Assembly: GCA_036725605.1 (NCBI GenBank)
Contig: DAIMDW010000001.1
Span: 310,001-374,000, forward strand
DNA: 64,000 nucleotides
From: CALBTQ01 sp036725605
GTDB lineage: Bacteria; Lernaellota; Lernaellaia; Lernaellales; Lernaellaceae
Direction: 5' to 3'
The notes beneath the pieces are model-generated. The model was not told where the DNA came from, searched no databases, and saw only the letters and a program-made list of their open reading frames with translations. A program made the translations under genes and the position numbers. Of the stretch, positions 38,047 to 46,354 are shown one piece after another; within the stretch, counting starts at the first letter, position 1; each line of letters starts with the position of its first letter.

Positions 38047-39339
38047 GGGGCGATCCAGGATCCGCATGTAACCCTTGACCTTGTTCAGCGAGAACTGCGG
38101 CGCGTTGTACATAATCGACAACAGCCGCAGTTTTCCTTTCTTCACCTTGTCCAGATTGATCAGCGAATAGCCGACCTCGCCGCACTGCCCGGGATCGTCC
38201 TCGGGATTGTCCAGGCTCGTACGATCGTCTCGGTAATAGAGCTTGGGCACGGCGGGCGTGGCGGCGGCGTCATAGACCAGACGGTTGATCCACGCGTAGC
38301 TGTTGTTCGGGCCGGTCACCGCCGACCATTTGTACGGATCGAGGTTCAACTTGTTTTCCGCCTCGCTCATCGCGCCGTCGATGACCATGCCGGCCAGGTT
38401 GTTGCTGTTGTAGAACAGCTTGCCCTTCTGTCCGCAAATGCCGTCGGAGGTGACGCGGAAATGAATGTCGGACATCACCGCCGCCGGATTGAACGGCAGA
38501 TTGACCTCGGTGGGGAACTCAAAAGAATTGACGTAATAGATGTTGTACAGATAGGCGGACGGCGTTTTGATTTTCCAGAGCATCATCTGGTTGGCGGTGG
38601 CGCGCACGACGCGCACCGGACCGTCGATCCAGCCCAGCGTGCGGCTGACGAACTCGTTTTCGTTCTTGTCGATTTTGACCATGCCGCCCAGCGTGGTGGC
38701 GGAAAAACGGATTTTCAGCCGGTCGACGATGTCGGTGTTGTTGCCGCCGCCGGCCGGCTTGACCGACAGATGGCCGATCGACAACAGCGCCTGCTGATGA
38801 AAGCCCATCTGATAGCGCAGGGTGTCGATGAAGGTGCGCGTATTGTCGTAGACGACGTAATCGCCGGTACTCAGCGGCGGCGCGGCTGTTTCGTAGCGCG
38901 CCAGGTAGACCCAGGCCTTGCCGCCGTCGGCCGGATCGCTGATCGTCAATTCCACCACCGCGGACGGTTGCTTGGGCAACGCGCTTTTCGCGCCCTGATC
39001 GCCGGTGTCGAAGGCCATGAAGACCAGCTCGTCGTTGTCGTCGAACAGACCGTCGTCGGCCTGGCGGTCGCCGCCCGCGGTCAGCGCGTATTTGCCGTTT
39101 TTCAGCTTCTCGTCGATCTGGAACGGAATCGGCACGGCCTGCCCCTGGGCGAAGCGATAGGCGCGCACCTGGGCGATCGGCCAGCCCATCGCCGCGGGGA
39201 GCGTGCGTCCGGTGACGATGATCTGATCTTCGCCGCGCTGCAGCGATTTTTGTCCGCCGGCGGCCGTTACCGATACGACGGCCAGGGCGAGAATCAACAG
39301 CGGGCACAGCACGAGCAACGGGAAATATAGTTTGCGCAT
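38020..39339 (-). CDS. exported protein of unknown function
   Basis: 439 residues with a signal peptide (hydrophobic 5-24, cleavage near TAA-GG). The mature part is beta-rich and soluble. Segments such as VPIPFQIDE, DDGLFDDNDELVFMAFDTGD and the VVELTI strand recall surface or periplasmic proteins with dehydrogenase-associated beta-sandwich folds, but I recognise no family. Two Cys (GICG and GQCG) could pair. No anchoring motif is seen. The upstream gap of 143 bases to the divergent DUF362 gene holds no clear promoter. Confidence 0.7.
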   Translation of the reverse strand: MRKLYFPLLVLCPLLILALAVVSVTAAGGQKSLQRGEDQIIVTGRTLPAAMGWPIAQVRAYRFAQGQAVPIPFQIDEKLKNGKYALTAGGDRQADDGLFDDNDELVFMAFDTGDQGAKSALPKQPSAVVELTISDPADGGKAWVYLARYETAAPPLSTGDYVVYDNTRTFIDTLRYQMGFHQQALLSIGHLSVKPAGGGNNTDIVDRLKIRFSATTLGGMVKIDKNENEFVSRTLGWIDGPVRVVRATANQMMLWKIKTPSAYLYNIYYVNSFEFPTEVNLPFNPAAVMSDIHFRVTSDGICGQKGKLFYNSNNLAGMVIDGAMSEAENKLNLDPYKWSAVTGPNNSYAWINRLVYDAAATPAVPKLYYRDDRTSLDNPEDDPGQCGEVGYSLINLDKVKKGKLRLLSIMYNAPQFSLNKVKGYMRILDRPLKVSGQLL

Positions 39340-39482
39340 TGACGGCTCCTTGTGCGAAGTCGCTCAAGGGTAACAGAGGCGTTGCGCAGGGTAAACCGGC
39401 CCGACCGGAACGCCCGACAGTTCGTTGACGGTCCGGCACGGTCCATGTATGTTTGGTTGAAACGAGAACGAGGGTGCAACCG

Positions 39483-40592
39483 ATGCCGGCAACCGTATAT
39501 TTCAGTTCGATGCGCGCCGATCTGCGCCGCAATCTTTTCGCGAAGCTCGATCGGATGATCGAAAAGTTGGCCATGCGCGAGGTGCTCGACGAGTCGCACA
39601 TCGTGGCGCTGAAGTTGCACTTCGGCGAAGCGGGCAGTTCAGCGTTCATTCGTCCGGTGTTTATCCGCCACCTGGCCCAGGCGGCGCTGCAAACAGGCGC
39701 GCGCGTATTCGCCACCGACACCTGCACGCTCTATGGCGGCAGCCGCCAGCACGCCGTGGGGCACCTGGAAACCGCGTTCCATCACGGCTTCACCTACGCA
39801 ACGCTCGGCGTGCCGGTGATGATCGCCGACGGCCTGCGCTCGATGGCCGGCGTGCACGTACCCGTCGCCGGTAAGCATCTCACCCAGGTGCCGATCGGCG
39901 ACGCCATTGTGCGCGCCGACGGGATGATCGTCGCGTCGCACTTCAAGCTGCACGAGGCGACCGGTTTCGGCGGCGCGTTGAAAAACCTGGGCATGGGCTG
40001 CGCCACGCGCGAAGGCAAGCTGGCGATGCACTCGTCGGTCGCCCCGGTGATCGATAAAAAGTTGTGCACGGGCGACCGCATCTGCGTGCACGCCTGCACC
40101 TTCGACGCGATTTCCATCGTCGAAAACAAAGCGGTTATCGACCGCGACAAATGCACCGGCTGCGCCGAATGCATGGGCGTTTGCCCGCACGGCGCGATCG
40201 GCGTGCGCTGGAACAGCGGCCTGGACGAGTTGCAGGAAAAGATGATGGAATTCGCCGCCGGAGCCGTCGCCGGGAAAAAGGAACGCTGTTTCTATTTCAA
40301 TTTCCTGACCAACGTCTCGCCGGCCTGCGACTGCTACGCGATGAGCGACGCGCCGATCGTCGCGGACATCGGCATTTTCGCTTCGCGCGATCCGGTTGCG
40401 GTGGATGCGGCCTGCGTCGACGCGCTCAACAAAGCGGAGGGATTGAAGAACTCGGCGTTGAGCGAGGCCTACGCGCCGGGCACAGACAAAATCAAGGATA
40501 TTTATCCGAAGGTCAATTATCGGATACAATTCGACCATGCGGAAAAAATGGGATTGGGCGAACAACAATACGAATTGATCTCGCTGGGCTAA
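39483..40592 (+). CDS. DUF362 domain protein with a two-cluster ferredoxin insert
   Basis: 369 residues from ATG 39483. The DUF362 halves (about 35-190 and 265-369) flank a ferredoxin module. Cluster motif 2 is canonical (C224-x2-C227-x2-C230-x3-C234-P). Motif 1 is C195-x5-C201-x3-C205, with Asp198 where the second Cys belongs, as in ferredoxins that hold a 3Fe-4S or Asp-ligated cluster. Its function is unknown. Cytoplasmic; no partner oxidoreductase is nearby. The pseudo-receiver gene follows by 16 bases. Confidence 0.85.
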   Translation: MPATVYFSSMRADLRRNLFAKLDRMIEKLAMREVLDESHIVALKLHFGEAGSSAFIRPVFIRHLAQAALQTGARVFATDTCTLYGGSRQHAVGHLETAFHHGFTYATLGVPVMIADGLRSMAGVHVPVAGKHLTQVPIGDAIVRADGMIVASHFKLHEATGFGGALKNLGMGCATREGKLAMHSSVAPVIDKKLCTGDRICVHACTFDAISIVENKAVIDRDKCTGCAECMGVCPHGAIGVRWNSGLDELQEKMMEFAAGAVAGKKERCFYFNFLTNVSPACDCYAMSDAPIVADIGIFASRDPVAVDAACVDALNKAEGLKNSALSEAYAPGTDKIKDIYPKVNYRIQFDHAEKMGLGEQQYELISLG

Positions 40593-40608
40593 TGCGGCGG
40601 AGGTGGCA

Positions 40609-41622
40609 ATGAGACGGCAGATTCTCTTGGTGGCGCTGGACAAAGAGACGAACAAGCGCATTCGCGACGCGGTCGGCACGCGCGACACGCAATATCTCGT
40701 GGCGGCGACCCAGCGTGAAGCGCTCGATACGGTCAAAGCCGTCGAACCTTCGCTCGTGGTGGTCAGCGAGGAATTCGCGGGCGGCAACGCGTTCGACCTG
40801 TGCGACATGATCAAGCAGGATCTGGGCCTCAAACACGTGGGCTTCATCGCCATTTCGCCCTCGTCGGTCGGTTACGATCACAGCCGCAGTTTGCTGGTCG
40901 GCGTCGACGACATGCTGGAGGCCAACGTTTCGGTCGAAACGCTGTCCGATCACCTGTTGGACGTTGCGGAAACCATGGAAGCGCTCAAGCCCCTGAGCGA
41001 TCGACCCGAAATCGCCTCCGAAGAACAGGAAGAGGAAGTCGCCAATTCCCCGTTCATTACCGAGGAAAGCCAATATCAATCGCGGGACAAGGAATCGCCC
41101 TTTTTCGAACTGGACGGCCGGGCGGTCATTTCCACCGACTCGAAGGAATCGACCGACAACCAATTTTATCACGGCTTTGACGACGGATCGGAAGCCGCGC
41201 CGCCGCGGATCAGCGAAGAGAACCTCGATTTTTACCATGGGGTGAAAGAGGCGATGACTGAGGAACGCACGCACGGCGACGTTGTCGAGGAGCCCGATTA
41301 CGAAGATCCGCTCAACGCGTTTTACAACGATCAGGAAGACGAACAGAACGCCGGTGTGCAGCGCGGCCTGCCCCGCCATCCCGAGGCGCCGCCGCTGGCG
41401 CGCGAAATACGGTTGTCGGTGGATATGGATACTTCGCTGCAGGGGCAGCTCGGGCGGCTGGCTCCGCTGGTCACGCGCATGCTGCTGGCGGACATCGACG
41501 ATTGGCTGCAAAGCAACCTGGGCGCGAAAATCGACGAAGCGTTGCGGCAGAAAGCGCGCAAGGTTTTCGAACCGATCGTTATTTCCACGGTGGATAAGGC
41601 ACTGAAAAACGTGTTGGAATAA
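40609..41622 (+). CDS. pseudo-receiver protein with acidic linker
   Basis: 337 residues from ATG 40609 (GGAGG 5 bases before; an upstream in-frame GTG is less likely). Residues 1-120 have the CheY-like pattern, but the acidic pair is lost (LLVALDKE) and the phosphoacceptor strand reads VVVSEEF, so phosphorylation is unlikely. Residues about 130-255 are strongly acidic and disordered. The C-terminal 70 are amphipathic helices. A signalling scaffold is plausible. It precedes nadC by 9 bases. Confidence 0.75.
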   Translation: MRRQILLVALDKETNKRIRDAVGTRDTQYLVAATQREALDTVKAVEPSLVVVSEEFAGGNAFDLCDMIKQDLGLKHVGFIAISPSSVGYDHSRSLLVGVDDMLEANVSVETLSDHLLDVAETMEALKPLSDRPEIASEEQEEEVANSPFITEESQYQSRDKESPFFELDGRAVISTDSKESTDNQFYHGFDDGSEAAPPRISEENLDFYHGVKEAMTEERTHGDVVEEPDYEDPLNAFYNDQEDEQNAGVQRGLPRHPEAPPLAREIRLSVDMDTSLQGQLGRLAPLVTRMLLADIDDWLQSNLGAKIDEALRQKARKVFEPIVISTVDKALKNVLE

Positions 41623-41631
41623 GGCTCGCGC

Positions 41632-42474
41632 ATGAACGAACTTTCCGCTCATCTTCATCAATTGCTGTTGCTGGCGTTGCGGGAGGACCTGGGCCGGGGC
41701 GACATCACCAGCCTGGCCACCATCGGCGAGCACGACGCCGGGCTCGCGCTGGTGCGCGCCAAACAGGAGTTGGTCGTTTCCGGCACGCGGCTGCTCAAGC
41801 CGTTATGGAAGATCGTCGATCCGGAAACGAGCGTGGCCATTTCGGCGGGCGACGGCGACCGCCTGCGACCCGGCGAGACGCTGGCGGAGATACGCGGCCG
41901 CGTGCGTTCGTTGCTGGCCGGCGAGCGCACCTGCCTGAACTTTCTGTGCCATTTGTGCGGCATCGCCACCCTCACCGCCCGGTACGTTGCGGCGGTCGGC
42001 GAACACAAGGCCCGCATCCTGGATACGCGCAAAACGCTGCCGGGGTATCGCGAACTGGAAAAGGAAGCGGTGCGCCACGGCGGCGGCGTCAACCATCGTA
42101 TCGGTCTGTACGATCAGATTTTGATCAAGGACAACCACATCGAGGCCGGCGGCGGCGTGAGCGCGGCGATCGCCAAAGCGCGCGCCTATGCGCCGGACCT
42201 GATCATCGAAGTGGAAGTGCGCAACGAGGAAGAGCTGCTCGCCGCACTGGCCGAACGAGCGGATATCATTTTGCTGGATAACATGAATAACGAACAGATC
42301 CGGCGTTGCGTCGAATTGACCGCGGGACGCGCCCAACTGGAAGTGTCCGGCGGCGTCACCCTGGCGCAGATCCCCGCCCTGGCCGCCACCGGCGTCGACC
42401 GGATCAGCATCGGCGCGCTCACGCACAGCGCACCGGCGGCCGATTTGAACATGAAACTGGCGCCCACCGCATGA
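41632..42474 (+). CDS. nadC: nicotinate-nucleotide diphosphorylase (carboxylating)
   Basis: 280 residues. The quinolinate/PRPP site segments are present: LREDLGRGDIT, GERTCLNFL, DTRKTLPGYRELEK, GGVNHR, IKDNHI and LEVSGGV near the end. It makes nicotinate mononucleotide in de novo NAD synthesis. nadA and nadB are not in the window. Its stop overlaps the birA start (ATGA). Confidence 0.95.
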   Translation: MNELSAHLHQLLLLALREDLGRGDITSLATIGEHDAGLALVRAKQELVVSGTRLLKPLWKIVDPETSVAISAGDGDRLRPGETLAEIRGRVRSLLAGERTCLNFLCHLCGIATLTARYVAAVGEHKARILDTRKTLPGYRELEKEAVRHGGGVNHRIGLYDQILIKDNHIEAGGGVSAAIAKARAYAPDLIIEVEVRNEEELLAALAERADIILLDNMNNEQIRRCVELTAGRAQLEVSGGVTLAQIPALAATGVDRISIGALTHSAPAADLNMKLAPTA

Positions 42475-43265
42475 AGCCCCCCGCCGACCTGTGTCCGACC
42501 GCCATCGCCGCCGCGTTGCGCACCCGGTGGCTCGGGCGCGAACAGCTTTTCATTGTCGAGCACACGGGCAGCACCAACGCCGATTTGCTGGTTCAGGCCG
42601 CGCAGGGAGCGCCGGCGGGAACGGTGCTGGTGGCCGACCATCAGTACGCCGGACGCGGGCGCAAGGTGCGCCGGTGGATCAGCCAGCCCGGACGCGATTT
42701 GCTGTGTTCCGTGCTCTTGCGTCCGCCCCGCTCGGTGGAGCAATGGCCCAGCCTGGTGCTGGCCGCGGGCGTGGCAGCCTATGAAACGCTGACCGAATTC
42801 ACCGCCGGACCGTTGCGCCTGAAGTGGCCCAACGACGTGCTGCTGAACGCAAAGAAAGTTTGCGGCATTTTATCGCAGACGCAGTTGGGCGATTTTCCGG
42901 CGCTGGTGGTCGGTCTGGGCGTCAACGTCAACAGCCTCCCGGAGGATTTTCCGGATGAACTGAGCGGCGCGATCACCAGTCTGGCGGCGGAGTCCGGGGG
43001 GACCGTCGGACGCGGCGAACTTTTGGCGCGTCTTCTTTTTCATCTAGAGAAATGGTACGAATTGTGGTTGCATGATCGCCCGCGGGTGTTTCACCGGTGG
43101 GAAGAAGCGGCGCATCTCCAGGACCAATCCGTGACCGTGACGGAAGAAACGCAAACCTACCAGGCCATGGCCGAGGGATTGAACGCGGACGGCAGTTTGC
43201 GGGTGCGGATCGGCTCGGAAGTGCGCCATGTCGCTTGCGGCGACGTTTTGTTAACGGAGGATTGA
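42471..43265 (+). CDS. birA: biotin-[acetyl-CoA-carboxylase] ligase (catalytic domain only)
   Basis: 264 residues from ATG 42471. The biotin/ATP site GRGRKVRRWISQPG, the KWPNDV segment and KVCGIL are present, followed by a C-terminal SH3-like domain (about 215-264). The N-terminal DNA-binding helix-turn-helix of E. coli BirA is absent, so it is a group I ligase without the repressor role. It lies within the nadC-birA-coaX cofactor group. Confidence 0.93.
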   Translation: MKPPADLCPTAIAAALRTRWLGREQLFIVEHTGSTNADLLVQAAQGAPAGTVLVADHQYAGRGRKVRRWISQPGRDLLCSVLLRPPRSVEQWPSLVLAAGVAAYETLTEFTAGPLRLKWPNDVLLNAKKVCGILSQTQLGDFPALVVGLGVNVNSLPEDFPDELSGAITSLAAESGGTVGRGELLARLLFHLEKWYELWLHDRPRVFHRWEEAAHLQDQSVTVTEETQTYQAMAEGLNADGSLRVRIGSEVRHVACGDVLLTED

Positions 43266-43270
43266 AACCC

Positions 43271-44035
43271 ATGCTGTTCGTGATCGATATCGGCAACACA
43301 AACATCGTCCTGGGCATTTTCGAGGACGACCAACTGCGCGCCCAATGGCGGGTGGCGACGAAAAAACAGAAGACCGCCGACGAATACGAGATCATGATCC
43401 GCGACCTGTTTCATTACGCGGAGTTGGATCCGCGCGAAGTGGACGGCATCGTCATCGCCTGCGTGGTGCCCACCCTTTCGGGCTGCTTCGAGACGATGGC
43501 GCAGAAGATGTTCAAGCAAAAGGCGCTGGTGGTCGGTCCGGGCATCAAAACCGGGATGCCGATCCTGTACGACAATCCGCGCGAGGTGGGCGCGGACCGG
43601 ATCGTCAATTCGGTGGCGGCCTATCACGAGGCGCGCGACGCACTGATCGTTATCGACTTCGGCACGGCGACGACCTTCGATATCGTCAGCGTAAAAGGCG
43701 AGTACCTGGGCGGAGTTATCGCGCCGGGAATAACGATCAGCCTGGAGGCGCTGTTTTTCCGGGCCAGCAAGCTGCCGCGCGTGGAGTTGACGCGGCCGCG
43801 GCAGGTGATCGGCAAAACGACGGTCGAGGCGATGCAAAGTGGAATTATCTATGGATACGTCGGGCTGGTCGACGGCATCGTGCGGCGTATCTGGGACGAA
43901 TACGGGCGCAAGATGAAAACCGTGGCCACCGGCGGGTTGGCCACGCTGATTTATCCGGAGTCGGAAACCATTGAGAAAGTGGACGATACGCTGACCCTCA
44001 AAGGATTGTATTTGCTCCACCAGTTGAATAGGTGA
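43271..44035 (+). CDS. coaX: type III pantothenate kinase
   Basis: 254 residues from ATG 43271 with GGAGG upstream. The N-terminal phosphate loop DIGNTNIVLG, the PREVGADRIVN segment and DFGTATTFD are the CoaX signature. It phosphorylates pantothenate at the first step of CoA synthesis and, unlike CoaA, is not feedback-inhibited by CoA. It follows birA by 5 bases, a frequent pairing. Confidence 0.95.
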   Translation: MLFVIDIGNTNIVLGIFEDDQLRAQWRVATKKQKTADEYEIMIRDLFHYAELDPREVDGIVIACVVPTLSGCFETMAQKMFKQKALVVGPGIKTGMPILYDNPREVGADRIVNSVAAYHEARDALIVIDFGTATTFDIVSVKGEYLGGVIAPGITISLEALFFRASKLPRVELTRPRQVIGKTTVEAMQSGIIYGYVGLVDGIVRRIWDEYGRKMKTVATGGLATLIYPESETIEKVDDTLTLKGLYLLHQLNR

Positions 44036-44052
44036 TCCGCCCGAATACGGAC

Positions 44053-44081
44053 TTGATTTTTCCATATAGCTAGCCTATTTA
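44053..44081 (+). promoter_or_regulatory. candidate promoter for the EF-G paralogue
   Basis: TTGATT at 44053-44058, 17-base spacer, TATTTA at 44076-44081; an overlapping TATATA at 44080-44085 is also AT-rich. Confidence 0.45.
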
Positions 44082-44092
44082 TATAGCCCTCT

Positions 44093-44113
44093 TTTTTGGC
44101 GATCGGCCAAAAA
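44093..44113 (+). repeat. palindrome just downstream of the EF-G-paralogue promoter
   Basis: TTTTTGGC, a five-base loop, GCCAAAAA: an 8-bp perfect inverted repeat about 11 bases after the -10. The T-run is on the wrong side for a terminator of coaX. An operator or a leader hairpin is possible. Confidence 0.4.
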
Positions 44114-44171
44114 GTCGGGGTCGTCCTTCGATCCGGACACGAGATAGTCTGGCACCATAAGGGAGTAATAA

Positions 44172-46259
44172 ATGAAGGTGATTGAATCGGGCAAACTGCG
44201 CAACGTTGGAATTTTCGGCCACGGCGGCTGCGGGAAAACGAGTCTTGCCGAGGCAATGCTCTTCGACGCCAAAACCGTCACGCGGTTGGGCAAAGTCGAA
44301 GACGGCAATACGGTAATGGATTTCGAGCCTGAGGAGATCTCCAAAACCGCTTCGATCAGCACCGGTCTGGCCAACGCCGAATGGAAGAAGGTCCGCTTCA
44401 ACATTCTGGATACGCCGGGCGACGCCAACTTCGCCGCCGACAGTCGCAATGTGATCAACGCGGTGGACATCGCATTGTTGACCGTCTGCGCCGCCAGCGG
44501 CGTGGAAGTGCAGACCGAGCGGTTCTGGGAGCTGGCCACCGCGCACAGCCTGCCCAAGATCGTGTTCATCAACAAAATGGACCGTGAACGCGCCAATTAC
44601 TTCGGCGTGCTCAAGGAAATCTCGGAAATCTTCAAGGTAACCCTGACCCCGTTGCAGATTCCGTACGGCCAGGAAGACTCCTTCCAGGGCGTGATCGATG
44701 TGCTCAAGGGCAAAGCGTATACCTTCCCGCGCGACGGATCGGGCGCGATGACCGAAGCCGACATTCCCGCCGACCTGAAGGAGCAGTACGAGGAATACCG
44801 CACCAAGGCCATCGAAGCGATCGCGGAAAACAACGAAGAGCTGATGATGGCTTACCTGGAAGGCGAAGAGCTTTCCGACTCCGACATCGCCGAAGGCCTG
44901 AAAGCCGGTATGAAAGACGGTTCGCTGGTGCCGGTGCTGTGCGGCGCGGCCAACAAGAACATGGGTGTTCAGCCGTTGATGAACCTGATCGCCGACGCGG
45001 GCCCGAGCCCGTTGGATCGTCAGCCGTTCGTCGGCACGACGCCGGGTAGCGAAGACGCGGTCGAGCGGGCTTCCGCCGAAGACGCGCCCTTCTCGGCCAT
45101 CGTGTTCAAGACGATCATCGACCGCCACACCGGCAAGCTGAACATTTTCCGCGTGCTTTCCGGCTCGATCGGCGCGGACTCGGTCGCCTTCAATTCCCAA
45201 CGCGAAACGAAGGAACGTTGGGGCCAGGTGTACAAGCTGGCGGGCAAGGAAAAGGATTCCATCGACATGGCCGTTACCGGCGATATCGTCGCGGTGGCCA
45301 AGTTGAAGGAAACGTTGACCGGCGACACGCTGTGCGACGAAAAGGCCAAAGTGGTTTACGACATGGTCAAGATTCCGCAGCCGTCGTTGAGCTTCGCCAT
45401 TCAGCCCAAGAGCAAGGGCGACGAGGACAAGATTCAGTCCGGTCTGCAGCGTCTGTGCGAAGAAGATCCGACCGTGCAGATCCGCCGCGACGAACAGACC
45501 CACGAGTTCATTCTCGAGGGCGTCGGTCAGGGCCACCTGGAAGTTACGGTCGACAAACTGAAGCGGAAATTCGGCGTCGAGGTGACGATGACCACGCCGA
45601 AGGTGCCCTACAAAGAGACGATCAAGGCTCCGGCCAAGGCGCGTTACCGGCACAAGAAACAGACCGGCGGCCGCGGCCAGTTCGGCGAATGCGAACTGAC
45701 CATCGCTCCGCGCGAACGCGGCACGGGCTATGAATTTGTCGACAAGATCGTCGGCGGCGTCATTCCGCGGCAGTACATTCCCGCGGTCGACAAGGGCTGC
45801 CAGGAACGGTTGGCGCGCGGCGTCGTCGCCGGCTATCCGCTGGTGGACATCGAAGTCGCGGTCGTCGACGGAAAGTTCCATCCGGTCGACAGCTCCGAAA
45901 TGGCCTTCAAGATGGCCGGCAGCATGTGCCTGAAAGCGGCGGTCGAGCAGGCCAAACCGGTGTTGCTCGAGCCGATCGTAAACATGGAGATCATCGTTCC
46001 CGAAGCGTCCACCGGCGACATCATGGGCGACATGTCCAGCCGGCGCGGCCGTCCGGGCGGCATGAGCAGCAAGGGCAAGAACACGATCATCAAAGCCCAG
46101 GTGCCCTTGTCCGAAGTGCTCAAGTACGAACCGGATCTGCGTTCGATGACCAGCGGTCAGGGCGCGTTCTCGATGGAATTTTCGCACTACGAGGAAGTGC
46201 CGGGCGAGCTGGCGCAGAAGATCATCGACGCCTCGAAGAAAGAGGAAGAAGAAGAATAA
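44172..46259 (+). CDS. elongation factor G paralogue (EF-G2-like translational GTPase)
   Basis: 695 residues with all five EF-G domains, but the GTPase motifs differ from canonical fusA. The P-loop is GHGGCGKT (16-23) instead of AHIDAGKT, and motif III is DTPGD (80-84), with Asp84 where the GTP-hydrolysing His of DTPGH belongs. NKMD (134-137) is normal. GHGG-type paralogues form a distinct branch (EF-G2/spd group) whose role in translocation or recycling is poorly defined. It is not in a str operon: no rpsL, rpsG or tuf is nearby. The C-terminus is an acidic run of Glu. A strong terminator follows. Confidence 0.88.
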   Translation: MKVIESGKLRNVGIFGHGGCGKTSLAEAMLFDAKTVTRLGKVEDGNTVMDFEPEEISKTASISTGLANAEWKKVRFNILDTPGDANFAADSRNVINAVDIALLTVCAASGVEVQTERFWELATAHSLPKIVFINKMDRERANYFGVLKEISEIFKVTLTPLQIPYGQEDSFQGVIDVLKGKAYTFPRDGSGAMTEADIPADLKEQYEEYRTKAIEAIAENNEELMMAYLEGEELSDSDIAEGLKAGMKDGSLVPVLCGAANKNMGVQPLMNLIADAGPSPLDRQPFVGTTPGSEDAVERASAEDAPFSAIVFKTIIDRHTGKLNIFRVLSGSIGADSVAFNSQRETKERWGQVYKLAGKEKDSIDMAVTGDIVAVAKLKETLTGDTLCDEKAKVVYDMVKIPQPSLSFAIQPKSKGDEDKIQSGLQRLCEEDPTVQIRRDEQTHEFILEGVGQGHLEVTVDKLKRKFGVEVTMTTPKVPYKETIKAPAKARYRHKKQTGGRGQFGECELTIAPRERGTGYEFVDKIVGGVIPRQYIPAVDKGCQERLARGVVAGYPLVDIEVAVVDGKFHPVDSSEMAFKMAGSMCLKAAVEQAKPVLLEPIVNMEIIVPEASTGDIMGDMSSRRGRPGGMSSKGKNTIIKAQVPLSEVLKYEPDLRSMTSGQGAFSMEFSHYEEVPGELAQKIIDASKKEEEEE

Positions 46260-46286
46260 ACTTCCTTCAATTAAAATGAAGCAAGG

Positions 46287-46324
46287 GCCGGCGCGGGAGA
46301 TTGATCCCGCGCCGGCTTTTCTTT
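46287..46324 (+). terminator. Rho-independent terminator after the EF-G paralogue
   Basis: A perfect 12-bp GC-rich stem (46287-46298 with 46305-46316), six-base loop, then TTTTCTTT. Confidence 0.9.
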
Positions 46325-46354
46325 ACACTAGGTAGGATCAATCGGGGAGAGTGT

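Noticed and set aside
44172..46259. Naming this gene fusA
   Set aside because: P-loop and DTPG-H motifs differ from canonical EF-G and there is no str-operon context.
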